Assembly (NCBI GenBank): GCA_020073325.1
Contig: JAIQFJ010000008.1
Coordinates: 1-37,392 of the forward strand
Length of the DNA stretch: 37,392 nt
Direction of reading: 5' to 3'
Source of the DNA: Terriglobia bacterium
Lineage (GTDB): Bacteria > Acidobacteriota > Terriglobia > Bryobacterales > Bryobacteraceae
Translations under genes and position numbers: made by a program
The notes under the pieces: generated by a model
What the model was told of the DNA's origin: nothing
Seen by the model: the letters and a program-made list of their open reading frames with translations, nothing else
Database searches by the model: none
Shown here: positions 25,017 to 33,561 of the stretch, piece by piece
How the letters are laid out: every line of letters begins with the position of its first letter
How positions within the stretch are numbered: position 1 is the first letter of the stretch

Positions 25017-26323
25017 ACGTCGATCAGGCGGTCACCGAAGCGCGGCGTTCATTCGAACAGAATCCGCTTGACCCGTACGATCGCTACCGCATTCTCTTCG
25101 CCGCGTCGAAGCTGGCCGCTGAGCGCAAAGCGGAACTGGTTCGATCGATCATCGACGAGGCGCATTTCACGTTTTCCGACGCTTCCACCGAAGTCGAACG
25201 CTGCACGCAAACGCTGGTCGTGTCGGGCGAAGAAGCCAAGCGGATTCACGGCGAGATGGTGCCGATCGACGGCGCTCCGGGACAGTCGCAGCGGCTCGCA
25301 TTCACGATTCGCGTGCCGCGCGGAGTGGTGTGCGCGATCACGCCGTTCAATTCGCCGCTAAACACGGTGGCTCACAAAGTGGCTCCGGCGATCGCGGCGG
25401 GAAACACGGTGGTCCTGAAGCCGTCGAGTTACACGCCGAAGACGGCAGCGATGTTCCGCGATATTTTGATCGCGGCAGGATTGCCCTCCGGACACATTCA
25501 TCTGGTCGACGGGCCGGGTCGCGAAGTCGGGCGCGAATTGGCCGCGCATCAAGGTGTCGCTTTTTACACGTTCACGGGCAGCACGGCCACGGGGAAAGCT
25601 CTGCGCGACGCGGCGGGGCTGCGGCCGGTGTCGCTCGAACTGGGCAGCATCGCGAGCACCATCGTGTGCGAGGACGCGCCGCTCGATCGCGCGATTCCGC
25701 GCTGCGTCAATGCCGCGTTTCGCAAAGCGGGGCAGGTGTGCACGTCGGTGCAGCGGCTTTACGTGCACGATTCCATCGCGGACCGTTTCAGCGAAGCTCT
25801 GGTCGCAAAGATCGCCGCGGCGAAGACCGGCGATCCCTACGATCCGCAGACGCTGGTGGGTCCGATGATCAGCGAACAGGAGGCGATTCGCGCGGAAACG
25901 TGGATTCGCGAAGCGGTCGATGGCGGAGCGAAGCTGCTGATCGGCGGGCAGCGCGAGGGCTCGCTGATTTATCCCACGGTGCTCGCCGATGCGCGTCCGC
26001 AAATGAAAGTGATGTGCGAAGAAATTTTCGCGCCGGTAGTGTCGATCGTGCGCTACAGGTCGCTGGACGAGGCGATCGAGCAGGTGAACGACACCTGCTA
26101 CGGGCTCGCCGCCGGGATTTTCACGAACGATCTCCAGCGCGCAATGAAGGCGGCGCGTCGGCTTCACATGGGGTCGGTCCATATCAATGAAACGTCGAGC
26201 AGCCGCGTCGACCTGATGCCGTATGCCGGAGCGAAAGACAGCGGATCGGGTCGCGAAGGACCGAAGTACGCGATCCAGGAAATGACCGAAGAACGGCTGA
26301 TCACGATCAGTCTGAGCGAATGA
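25013..26323 (+). CDS. NAD(P)-dependent aldehyde dehydrogenase
   Basis: 436 residues from the ATG at 25013, which overlaps the previous stop; an upstream in-frame GTG at 24953 is far inside the preceding gene. The ALDH catalytic set is complete: N113 in PFNSPLN, E209 in LELGS, C243 in GQVCTS, plus K136 (VVLKPSS) for the cofactor and the EEIFAPV block. LELGS replaces the usual ELGG. The C-terminal segment HINETSSSRVDLMPYAGAKDSGSGREGP resembles phosphonoacetaldehyde/semialdehyde-type members. It should oxidise a semialdehyde, plausibly the product of the ThDP enzyme, to a carboxylic acid. At 436 residues it is somewhat shorter than the typical 470-490, mainly at the N-terminus. It overlaps the transporter gene by 4 bases. 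Confidence 0.85.
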   Translation: MNVDQAVTEARRSFEQNPLDPYDRYRILFAASKLAAERKAELVRSIIDEAHFTFSDASTEVERCTQTLVVSGEEAKRIHGEMVPIDGAPGQSQRLAFTIRVPRGVVCAITPFNSPLNTVAHKVAPAIAAGNTVVLKPSSYTPKTAAMFRDILIAAGLPSGHIHLVDGPGREVGRELAAHQGVAFYTFTGSTATGKALRDAAGLRPVSLELGSIASTIVCEDAPLDRAIPRCVNAAFRKAGQVCTSVQRLYVHDSIADRFSEALVAKIAAAKTGDPYDPQTLVGPMISEQEAIRAETWIREAVDGGAKLLIGGQREGSLIYPTVLADARPQMKVMCEEIFAPVVSIVRYRSLDEAIEQVNDTCYGLAAGIFTNDLQRAMKAARRLHMGSVHINETSSSRVDLMPYAGAKDSGSGREGPKYAIQEMTEERLITISLSE

Positions 26324-27588
26324 AGCTACATACGAAAATCCTGATCGGACTGGCGGCGGGCGCCGCGGCGGGGTTGCTGGCGAACGCGCTGGCGCTCGAC
26401 TGGCTCCTCAAGACGCTCACGTTCCTCGACGTCTACGGGCGGCTGTTCATCCGGCTGATCACGATGATTATCATTCCGCTGGTGGCGGCGAGCCTGATTT
26501 GCGGCGTCGCCTCGCTCGGCGACATTCGCAAGCTGGGACGCATCGGCGGCAAGACGCTGGGTTTTTTTCTGATCACAACGGTCGTGGCCGCGAGCATCGG
26601 TATTCCCGTCGCGGCGCTGCTGAAGCCTGGCATAGGACTCGGCGAGCGGCCGAATGTCCAGACGGGCAACATCGGCGAAGTGAAGAATCCGACGGTCGCC
26701 GACAGCATCCTGAGCATCGTTCCGAGCAATCCAGTCGGGGCCGCGGCGAGCGGCGATCTGCTCGGCGTGATCGTTTTCACGATCGTGTTCGGCGCGGCGC
26801 TCGGTGTGCTGCCCGAAGATCGGCGAGGGCCGGTGCTGCGATTTTTCGCGGGCGTCAACGACGCGTCGATGGTGGTGATCGGATGGGCGATGAAGCTCGC
26901 GCCGACCGCTGTGTTCTGCCTGATCGCGGCGGCGGTGGCGAAATTCGGTGTCGGCTTTCTGCGCGGGCTCGCGATGTTCTGCGTCGCCGTGCTGATCGGC
27001 CTGGCGATTCATCTGATCGGCACTTACGGAATCGTGCTGCGATTCCTTTGCGGCGCGAATCCGTTCACGTTCTACCGTCGCGTGGCGGAGGTGCCGCTGA
27101 TGGCGTTTTCGACATCGTCCTCGAGCGCGACATTGCCGGTGAGCCTGGAAACGGCGGAAAAAGATTTGGGAATTTCGCAGGCGGTCGCAGGATTCGTCCT
27201 GCCGCTCGGCGCGACGATGAACAAGACCGGATCGGCATTATATAAGACCGTCGCGGCGATGTTCATCATGCAGGTGCTCGGCGTGCCGGCTCCGCTGTCG
27301 CGCAAACTGATGCTGATTTTCGCGGCCACGGTTTCGGCGATGACGACGGCCGGAGTTCCCGGCAGCGGCATGGTGTCGATCGTGCTGGTGCTGCAGATCG
27401 CGGGGCTCGGCTATCTGGCTCCCGCGGGTGTCGCGCTGGTCGCGGGAGTCGACCGCATTCTCGACATGTGCCGCACCGCAGTGAACGTCACGGGAAACAT
27501 GGTCTGCGTCGCTTATGTCGCGCGCAGCGAAGGCGAGAAGCTAGAAACGCGGCCCGTCGAGCGGGTCCGGTCAGGAGTGGCCTCATGA
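26320..27588 (+). CDS. Dicarboxylate/amino acid:cation symporter (DAACS family) with altered cation-site motifs
   Basis: 422 residues with eight membrane segments and two re-entrant hairpins by family pattern. The first hairpin carries FSTSSSSATLP. TM8 has D378-R-I-L-D382-M-C-R385-T386-A-V-N389, matching the GltPh substrate residues D390, D394, R397, T398 and N401, so an acidic di- or tricarboxylate or amino acid is expected. In TM7 the hallmark N-M-D-G-T reads N301-K-T-G-S305, and the residue matching GltPh D405 is N393. Both aspartates known to hold sodium in GltPh are thus absent. It is the probable importer of the pathway substrate and overlaps both its upstream (aldehyde dehydrogenase) and downstream (Asp-box protein) genes by ATGA-type junctions. 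Confidence 0.85.
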   Translation: MKLHTKILIGLAAGAAAGLLANALALDWLLKTLTFLDVYGRLFIRLITMIIIPLVAASLICGVASLGDIRKLGRIGGKTLGFFLITTVVAASIGIPVAALLKPGIGLGERPNVQTGNIGEVKNPTVADSILSIVPSNPVGAAASGDLLGVIVFTIVFGAALGVLPEDRRGPVLRFFAGVNDASMVVIGWAMKLAPTAVFCLIAAAVAKFGVGFLRGLAMFCVAVLIGLAIHLIGTYGIVLRFLCGANPFTFYRRVAEVPLMAFSTSSSSATLPVSLETAEKDLGISQAVAGFVLPLGATMNKTGSALYKTVAAMFIMQVLGVPAPLSRKLMLIFAATVSAMTTAGVPGSGMVSIVLVLQIAGLGYLAPAGVALVAGVDRILDMCRTAVNVTGNMVCVAYVARSEGEKLETRPVERVRSGVAS

Positions 27589-30500
27589 TTCGTCGGCTCG
27601 TGTTGATGGCTTGCGCGGCGCTGATGGCGCAGGCGCAGATCGATCCGAAAATGTTTTCGCTGTGGCAGTGGCGAAACATCGGACCCATCCGCGGCGGACG
27701 CGCGATCACGGCGGCGGGAAGCTCCGCACGGCCGCTCGAATATTTCATGGGCACGGTGGGCGGCGGTGTGTGGAAGACGTCGGACGCGGGCGCGAACTGG
27801 TCGCCGGTCAGCGACGGATTTTTTCACAGCGCATCGGTCGGCTCCATCGACGTGTGTCCCGCCAATCCCGACGTCGTCTACGCGGGTATGGGCGAGGGCG
27901 ACTGGCGTGCGCAGATGGGCACCGGCGACGGAGTTTACGTCACGCGCGACGCGGGAAAAACGTGGACTCACGCGGGGCTCGCGTCGACCTCGCGGCAGCA
28001 GACGGTCCCGCGCCTGATCGTCGATCCGTCGAATTGCGACAACGTGCTCGCCGCGGTCATGGGCGATCCGCACGGTCCGAATCCGGAGCGCGGAATTTTT
28101 CGCACCACGGACAGCGGAAAGACGTGGACGAAAATTCTGTATCGCGGCGAAGACATGGGCGCGATCGATCTGGCGGTCGATCCGAGAAATCGAAATATTC
28201 TCTACGCCGCGCTGTGGAACGCGGTGCGCAAGCCGTGGGGCGGGCAGGTCGGCATGAAGAGCGGCATTTTCAAATCGACCGACGGCGGGGTGACGTGGAC
28301 GGAACTGACGCACAACAAGGGAATTCCTGAGGGGCGCATTGGAAAGATCGGGCTCGCGATCGGCGCGAATTCGAGCCGCATTTACGCGCTGCTCGAAATG
28401 GATCCCGACCTCGGCGGCGTCTTCCGCTCCGACGACGGCGGCGAATCGTGGACGCGCATGAACGGAGATCATACGCTGACCAGCCGCGGCGAATATTACA
28501 CGCGCATTTTCTCCGATCCGAAAATCAACGATCGCATTTACGTGATGAACAAAGAGGTCTATCGCTCGGATGACGGCGGCAAGACGTACACCACCGTTCG
28601 CACTCCGCACGGCGACAATCACGCGTTGTGGATCGATCCGAAAGATTCGAATCGCATGATCGAATCGAACGATGGCGGGTCCGTGATCAGCTTCAACGGC
28701 GGACGCACCTGGAGCGATCAGCGTTATTCCACCGCGCAGATTTATCACGTCCTCACGACGCCGACGTTTCCTTACCTGGTCTGCGGCGCCGAACAGGACA
28801 ATACGTCGAAGTGCCTGCCGAGCGATGGCGACGGCACGTTCTGGTATCAGGGACCGGCAGGCGAACAGGGCTACATCGCCATCGATCCGCGGCGTCCGAC
28901 GCTCGGCTACGGCGGCAATCAGCGCGGCGAAATGGTGCGCTACGATCGCGCCACCGGCCAGCGGCAGCGCGTCGATGTGAGTCCGAACATGCCCGGCGGC
29001 GAAAATTCCGCCCAGACCAAAGAGCGCTTCCAGTGGACTTTTCCCATCCTGATGTCGCCGAAAGATCCCGACGAACTTTTCGCCGGATCGCAACACGTGT
29101 GGATGACGCGCAACGGCGGACATAGCTGGACCGCGATCAGTCCCGACCTGACGCGCGCCGAGCCAAAGACGCTGCTCGACTCCGATGAGCCGGTGAACGA
29201 GCACAACAGCCAGGACGCTTACGGAACCGTGTTCAGCATCGCGATCTCGACGCTCGACGCGAACATCATCTGGACCGGCTCCGATGACGGATGGATTCAC
29301 GTCACCCGCGATCACGGCGGGCACTGGCAGAAAGTGACTCCTCCCGAGCTTCCGGAATTCGCGAAAATTTCGATGATCGCGGCGTCTCCGCACGAAGCGG
29401 GCGCAGCCTACGTCGCCGCGGATCGCCACAAGATGCAGGACGTCGCCACGTATTTCTTCAAGACGTCCGATTACGGAAACACGTGGACAAAGATCGCCGG
29501 CGGAATCGCGGGCGGCGCGTGGGCGTGTTCCATCAAGGAAGATCCGAAGCGGCGCGGCCTGCTTTATGCGGGGACCGAGCACGGGATCTACGTTTCGTTC
29601 AACGACGGCGCGCGCTGGATGCCGTTGTCGCTGAACCTGCCCGACGTCAACGTCAGCGATCTGGAAATTCGCGAAAACGATCTGATCATTTCGACCTTCG
29701 GGCGCGGGATCTATATTCTTGACGACATGTCTCCGCTGCGCGAGCTTCCCGCGGCGTCGACGCATCTGTTCCGGCCGTCGAGCGTGATCCGCACTTCGAG
29801 CGCGACGGTTGACGGCGGCGAATATCGCCGCACGATTCTTCCCGGCGCCAATCGCGCCGACATTTATTACTTTCTCCGTGAATCGGCACGGCGTGTAAGC
29901 GTCGAGATCCTCGATGCAAAAGGAGCAATCGTGCGGAAGTTCGAAGGAACCGCGTCGAGCCGTCCGCGCGCGCCGATCCGAAATTCGGTGGGCGATCTCG
30001 TCAACGCCGCGTCATGGGGATCGGCGAGCCCGGAGCCGGTGGTTCGCGTCGGCACCGGATTGAATCGAGTGGTGTGGGATCTTCGCACGGCTCCGGCGGC
30101 CGATTTTCCGGGATTGCTGCTGCGCGACACAAACGTCGATGGCCCGCCGGTTCCGCCCGGCGAATATCAGGTGCGGCTCAACGTCGACGGCCACGCGGAA
30201 ACGCAGCCGCTGCATATCGACAAAGATCCGAGGCTAGCCGGGGTTTCGCAGGCGGATCTCGAAGCGCAGTTCGAACTCGCCACGCGAGTGCATCGCGCGC
30301 TGGGCGAAGTGACGGCGTCGGTGGTTCGCATCCGCGCAGCCAAGTCGGCGATCGAGGATCGCATGAAGAGTTCGCAAGGCCTTCGCGCGCCGGGCGAAGA
30401 AGCCGAAAAGCGGCTCACGGAAATCGAGGCTCTGATCTATCAGATCCACAACGAATCGACCAGCGACATCATGCATTGGGGTCCGCGCCTCGCCGACAAG

Positions 30501-30695
30501 CTGGCCGAGGTCTACGCGGTGATCAAGAGCGCCGACGCGGCGCCTACGGACCAGGCTCGGGAAGTGTTCGCCGAATTGTCGAGGGAACTCGATCAGCGTT
30601 TGACGGAACTGCAGAAGATCGTGCGCGACAACCTGGCCGCATTTAACGAATTACTGCGGCGGCAGGGGCTCTCCGAGATCCGGCTCGAGCGGTAA
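27585..30695 (+). CDS. Large secreted Asp-box beta-propeller protein (VPS10/sortilin-like 'glycosyl hydrolase'), copy B
   Basis: 1036 residues from the ATG at 27585, which overlaps the transporter stop (ATGA) and has CAGGAG upstream. This start gives the signal peptide MIRRLVLMACAALMAQA before QIDPK. About eleven Asp-box hairpins are visible (TSDAGANW, TRDAGKTW, TTDSGKTW, STDGGVTW, SDDGGESW, TRNGGHSW, TSDYGNTW and others) over the first ~720 residues. A beta domain (PGEYQVRLNVDG) and a charged helical tail follow. It is a clear paralogue of the protein at 10780-13809: W(Q/R)WRxIGPxRGGR and YxGMGE near the N-terminus and PRLAxVSxADLxxQFELAT near the end are shared. The function is unproven. 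Tight coupling to an importer suggests it acts on or binds the imported substrate or its source outside the cell. Confidence 0.85.
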   Translation: MIRRLVLMACAALMAQAQIDPKMFSLWQWRNIGPIRGGRAITAAGSSARPLEYFMGTVGGGVWKTSDAGANWSPVSDGFFHSASVGSIDVCPANPDVVYAGMGEGDWRAQMGTGDGVYVTRDAGKTWTHAGLASTSRQQTVPRLIVDPSNCDNVLAAVMGDPHGPNPERGIFRTTDSGKTWTKILYRGEDMGAIDLAVDPRNRNILYAALWNAVRKPWGGQVGMKSGIFKSTDGGVTWTELTHNKGIPEGRIGKIGLAIGANSSRIYALLEMDPDLGGVFRSDDGGESWTRMNGDHTLTSRGEYYTRIFSDPKINDRIYVMNKEVYRSDDGGKTYTTVRTPHGDNHALWIDPKDSNRMIESNDGGSVISFNGGRTWSDQRYSTAQIYHVLTTPTFPYLVCGAEQDNTSKCLPSDGDGTFWYQGPAGEQGYIAIDPRRPTLGYGGNQRGEMVRYDRATGQRQRVDVSPNMPGGENSAQTKERFQWTFPILMSPKDPDELFAGSQHVWMTRNGGHSWTAISPDLTRAEPKTLLDSDEPVNEHNSQDAYGTVFSIAISTLDANIIWTGSDDGWIHVTRDHGGHWQKVTPPELPEFAKISMIAASPHEAGAAYVAADRHKMQDVATYFFKTSDYGNTWTKIAGGIAGGAWACSIKEDPKRRGLLYAGTEHGIYVSFNDGARWMPLSLNLPDVNVSDLEIRENDLIISTFGRGIYILDDMSPLRELPAASTHLFRPSSVIRTSSATVDGGEYRRTILPGANRADIYYFLRESARRVSVEILDAKGAIVRKFEGTASSRPRAPIRNSVGDLVNAASWGSASPEPVVRVGTGLNRVVWDLRTAPAADFPGLLLRDTNVDGPPVPPGEYQVRLNVDGHAETQPLHIDKDPRLAGVSQADLEAQFELATRVHRALGEVTASVVRIRAAKSAIEDRMKSSQGLRAPGEEAEKRLTEIEALIYQIHNESTSDIMHWGPRLADKLAEVYAVIKSADAAPTDQAREVFAELSRELDQRLTELQKIVRDNLAAFNELLRRQGLSEIRLER

Positions 30696-30808
30696 CGGCT
30701 GCAACGCAACTGACTCAATTCACATCGCGGATCTGTCCTGTTTCTTCACGAATTTGCAAGAAAAGGCGCCCTTGTTGTGTGGTATCGTAGTGGTCGCAAG
30801 GAGTCCGA
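30696..30808. promoter_or_regulatory. Intergenic region upstream of the GntR regulator
   Basis: The 113 bases between copy B and the regulator gene contain a strong Shine-Dalgarno (AAGGAG, 7 bases before the ATG) and an AT-richer stretch. GTGGTATCGTAG at about 30779-30790 vaguely resembles a T-G-GTAT-type FCD-GntR half-site and could be autoregulatory. The promoter boxes are not convincing. Confidence 0.3.
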
Positions 30809-31585
30809 ATGAGAGCGCGCGAATCCGACGGATTGGCAGGTGAAGCGTATCTGATTGTTCGGGAGCGAATTCTCCGCGGCGAACTGGCGATCGGGCAGCC
30901 CATCTCGCGCCGCAAGCTCGCGGCTGAACTGGGGATGAGCTTTCTCCCGGTGTCGGAAGCGCTGCTGAGGCTCGAAAACGAAGGCCTTGTGGAGAGCCGG
31001 CCCCGCGCCGGAACTCGCGTCCGTCTGCCCAGCCAGGAAGACGTTCAGGGTCATTACATCGTTCGCGAGGCGCTCGAAGTCAAGTCGGCGATGCTGTTCT
31101 CCGAAGTGGCGACGTCGAGCGAACGAAGCGAGCTGATGAAGTTGGCCGCGCGCGTCGATTCGCTTTCGACGCAGACCGATTCAGGCCGCCTGATCTATCT
31201 CAGCCTGCACGAAAAACTGCACTGGCGTGTGGCGGAATGCACGCGCTGTAAGCCGCTGTGCGACGCTCTGGCAAGGACCTCAGCGCTCGCCTCGACGTGG
31301 CTTTGCGCGGCGAAGGTCGCGACACCGGACGATCCGCCGCACACGCATCAGGACCTGCTGAAGATTCTTTCAAGCGACGATTCGAACGCCGCAGGCGAAG
31401 CCATGCGGCGTCATATTCAGTCGAGCATGCAGAAAACGCTGCGCCGCCTGGAGCCCTACTTCCAGATGCGCGAACAGTATGCCGATACGTTCTCGCGCAA
31501 GCCGACCAAGCAGCTTCAAATCGAATCGCTGGTCGCCTCCGCCGCGAGCCTCGAACAGAGCGCGGAGCCGCGGTCCGAGCGCTAG
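30809..31585 (+). CDS. GntR-family transcriptional regulator, FCD subfamily
   Basis: 258 residues. The N-terminal winged helix (about 10-75) shows AYLIVRERILRGELAIGQPISRRKLAAELGMSFLPVSEALLRLENEGLVESRPRAGTRV-type family order: the helix-turn-helix then the GLVE wing. The C-terminal all-helical FCD domain (about 85-225) holds the candidate metal/ligand histidines in LHEKLHWRVAE, in HTHQDLLK and in RRHIQSS. FCD regulators typically sense small carboxylic acids such as lactate, citrate-type acids or their products, and repress adjacent operons. It follows the plus-strand arm by 113 bases in the same direction, so it is the likely local regulator. Target sites are proposed in the divergent promoter region at 19485-19606. 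The family call is firm; ligand and targets are inference. Confidence 0.85.
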   Translation: MRARESDGLAGEAYLIVRERILRGELAIGQPISRRKLAAELGMSFLPVSEALLRLENEGLVESRPRAGTRVRLPSQEDVQGHYIVREALEVKSAMLFSEVATSSERSELMKLAARVDSLSTQTDSGRLIYLSLHEKLHWRVAECTRCKPLCDALARTSALASTWLCAAKVATPDDPPHTHQDLLKILSSDDSNAAGEAMRRHIQSSMQKTLRRLEPYFQMREQYADTFSRKPTKQLQIESLVASAASLEQSAEPRSER

Positions 31586-31923
31586 CGTTCTTTCATCGCA
31601 TCGAGAAAATCGCGATAGCTCTTCGGTCCATCCGGTCCGAAACGATCGGCCATCTCGAGACTCGCGCACCAGCGCTGTCTTAAAACGGTGGCTTGCGCCA
31701 TGATCGGATCGACGCCCAATTCCGCCAGCGTTCGCGCGACCTCTTCCATTTCATGTGCGCGCCGTTCGCCGTGCACGACAGCGCGCCCGATCAGATAGTC
31801 GGCAAGTTTCGCCCAGTCGAGTCCGGGAAACGTCTCCATGGGCCACACGAGAGCTGGCGAACTCGACGGTGTGCCGGTGTTTTTCTTGTCGCGTGCGGCC
31901 CTGATCAAGAATAAGCGCGCCAC
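31582..31923 (-). pseudogene. C-terminal remnant of a DUF1932-type NAD(P)-dependent oxidoreductase
   Basis: An open frame of 113 residues in which the part from about residue 35 onward (GERRAHEMEEVARTLAELG then VDPIMAQATVLRQRW) closely resembles the DUF1932 C-terminal domain found on 6-phosphogluconate/3-hydroxyisobutyrate-type dehydrogenases of about 290 residues. The NAD-binding N-terminal domain is missing. The first ~30 residues look non-coding, and the next gene (a phosphatase) starts its 3' end only 53 bases upstream. The frame overlaps the 3' end of the GntR gene by 4 bases. I read it as a truncated leftover of an oxidoreductase that may once have belonged to the catabolic locus. It could also be a short expressed orphan. 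Confidence 0.5.
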
Positions 31924-31976
31924 CGCTCGGCCGCGCGACCTTGCGGATCTTGAGGATCTCGAATCGGCCCCTTGAG

Positions 31977-33551
31977 TTACGGAACCAACTCCGTCAGCAC
32001 GTGTCCCACCGATCCGCCCGGCTCGTTGACCCCCAGGATCGTCGACAACGTCGGAGCGATATCGTTCGGAGCGATTCTCCGCGCATAGGTCGCCGGCTTG
32101 ATTCCCGCGCCCATAAAGATCACCGGGACGTGCGTGTCGTAGTTATACGGCGTGCCGTGAGTCGTGCCCGTGGCGCCGGACAGGTAATAAGGATCCTGCA
32201 GCACGAAAAGATCGCCCGAGCGCGGCCCGAAAAACTGCAGGCTCATGGCATTGCCGATCGGATCGCGCTGGACATTACCGCTGGCAAGGTCGTGACGCGT
32301 GTAGACGCGCGCGATGTGCGGCTCGGCGGCGATCGCATCGGCAGCAACGCGCTCCACCTCCGCCGGATCGAGCTTTAGCTTCGCAATCTGCTCCTGGTTG
32401 AGATACAGATTAGTCTCATTCCCGCCGGCGACCCACTTTGCCGGCCCGTACTTCTTGCTCAACGCGGCGTTGACCTTCTGCGGCAATGCGAAATCGTTCA
32501 GGCGGCCGCCGGGCAATTTGCGCTCCTGGTTCACCTCGGGAACCGGCGCGACGCCATGATCGGCGGTGAGGATCACCAGCGTGTTCCCCGCCCCCACCAT
32601 GCGATCGGCGTAATCGAAAAGCTTCCCGAGCAGGCGGTCCGTGCGAATGGAAATATCGCGGACTGACGGATCGTCGGGGCCAACCGCGTGTCCCACGTAA
32701 TCGTTCGACGAAAAGCTGACGGCCAAGATGTCGGTGGAGCCATGGTGCCCCAGGTTTTCTCCCGCAATCGCGCGCTCGGCGAACTCCTCGATCATTTCGT
32801 TGCCCCAGGGAGTCGCTTCAATCGTGCCGCAGAAGCGGAGGTCGGAACCGGCGACCATGGTACAGAAGGGCTTGGCGGAATCGCCCTTGGCGTCGAACGG
32901 CAGCCACTTCGCGCCGATGCTGCGCTTGTAGGGCTCCTCAGCGTTGATCTTCTTCACCCATTCAGGCAGGTCCGCGCGGTAGAACGTGCTGGTCACCCAC
33001 GTGTTCGTGTCGTTGTCATACCAGTAAGCGCCGTCCGCCATGTGCCCCGCGGGAAGAATCGCGCTGCGATCCTTGATCGAAACGCCGATGATTTTCGAAT
33101 CGGCGCCCTGCGACTTCAATTCATCGCCGACCGTGGTCACCATCAGGCGGCGCGGCGAAGATCCCTCGCGTCCGGCGATCGGATTGATCAGCTTCGTTTG
33201 CGGATCGGAGACGCTGGTCACGGTCGACTTGGTAGAGCGTTCATACCACTCGTTTCCAATGATCCCGCTCATCGACGGAGTCGCCCCGCTCAGAAACGTG
33301 GAGTGGCCGATCGCGGTGACCGTCAGCGAATGAATATAGTGCGCGTCCGTATAAACCGCGCCGCGCTCGAGCAGGCGCGCCAGGCCGGAGTTGTAATCCT
33401 TGCGGAACCGCAACAGGTAGTCGTAGCGGAACTGATCGATAACGATCGCCAGAACCAGCTTCGGTTTCGGCGGCGGCGCGCTGAACAGAGCCGTAACGGA
33501 AGCGACACAAAGCGAGACAACGAGTACAAGACGTTTCATGAGAAGTTTCAT
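31977..33551 (-). CDS. Secreted alkaline phosphatase superfamily protein, PafA type
   Basis: 524 residues with a signal peptide (about 1-25; an in-frame ATG at 33539 is an equally good start). KLVLAIVIDQFRYDYL gives the first metal aspartate D39. The nucleophile is T79 in LTVTAIGHSTFLSG, where the Thr (not Ser) is the PafA hallmark. Later metal ligands appear in SSNDYVGHAVGPDDP, TADHGVAPVPE and TTHGTPYNYDTHVPV. PafA-type enzymes are periplasmic zinc phosphomonoesterases with broad substrate range. The gene is followed on the same strand by the DUF1932 remnant, and its start lies 10 bases after the stop of the nucleoside hydrolase gene, suggesting a small scavenging operon for phosphate and nucleosides. 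Confidence 0.85.
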   Translation of the reverse strand: MKLLMKRLVLVVSLCVASVTALFSAPPPKPKLVLAIVIDQFRYDYLLRFRKDYNSGLARLLERGAVYTDAHYIHSLTVTAIGHSTFLSGATPSMSGIIGNEWYERSTKSTVTSVSDPQTKLINPIAGREGSSPRRLMVTTVGDELKSQGADSKIIGVSIKDRSAILPAGHMADGAYWYDNDTNTWVTSTFYRADLPEWVKKINAEEPYKRSIGAKWLPFDAKGDSAKPFCTMVAGSDLRFCGTIEATPWGNEMIEEFAERAIAGENLGHHGSTDILAVSFSSNDYVGHAVGPDDPSVRDISIRTDRLLGKLFDYADRMVGAGNTLVILTADHGVAPVPEVNQERKLPGGRLNDFALPQKVNAALSKKYGPAKWVAGGNETNLYLNQEQIAKLKLDPAEVERVAADAIAAEPHIARVYTRHDLASGNVQRDPIGNAMSLQFFGPRSGDLFVLQDPYYLSGATGTTHGTPYNYDTHVPVIFMGAGIKPATYARRIAPNDIAPTLSTILGVNEPGGSVGHVLTELVP

Positions 33552-33561
33552 TCTGGTCCGC

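Noticed and set aside
13832-26323. 2-aminoethylphosphonate degradation (class V aminotransferase, ThDP enzyme, PhnY-like ALDH)
   Set aside because: No phosphonoacetate hydrolase or phosphonatase is present, the aminotransferase has the NHRGPEF signature of the glyoxylate group, and TcuA/TcuB and LeuCD would be unexplained.
27513-29765. Minus-strand open frame of 750 codons opposite Asp-box copy B
   Set aside because: Shadow of the Asp-box repeats; no plausible start and no domain.
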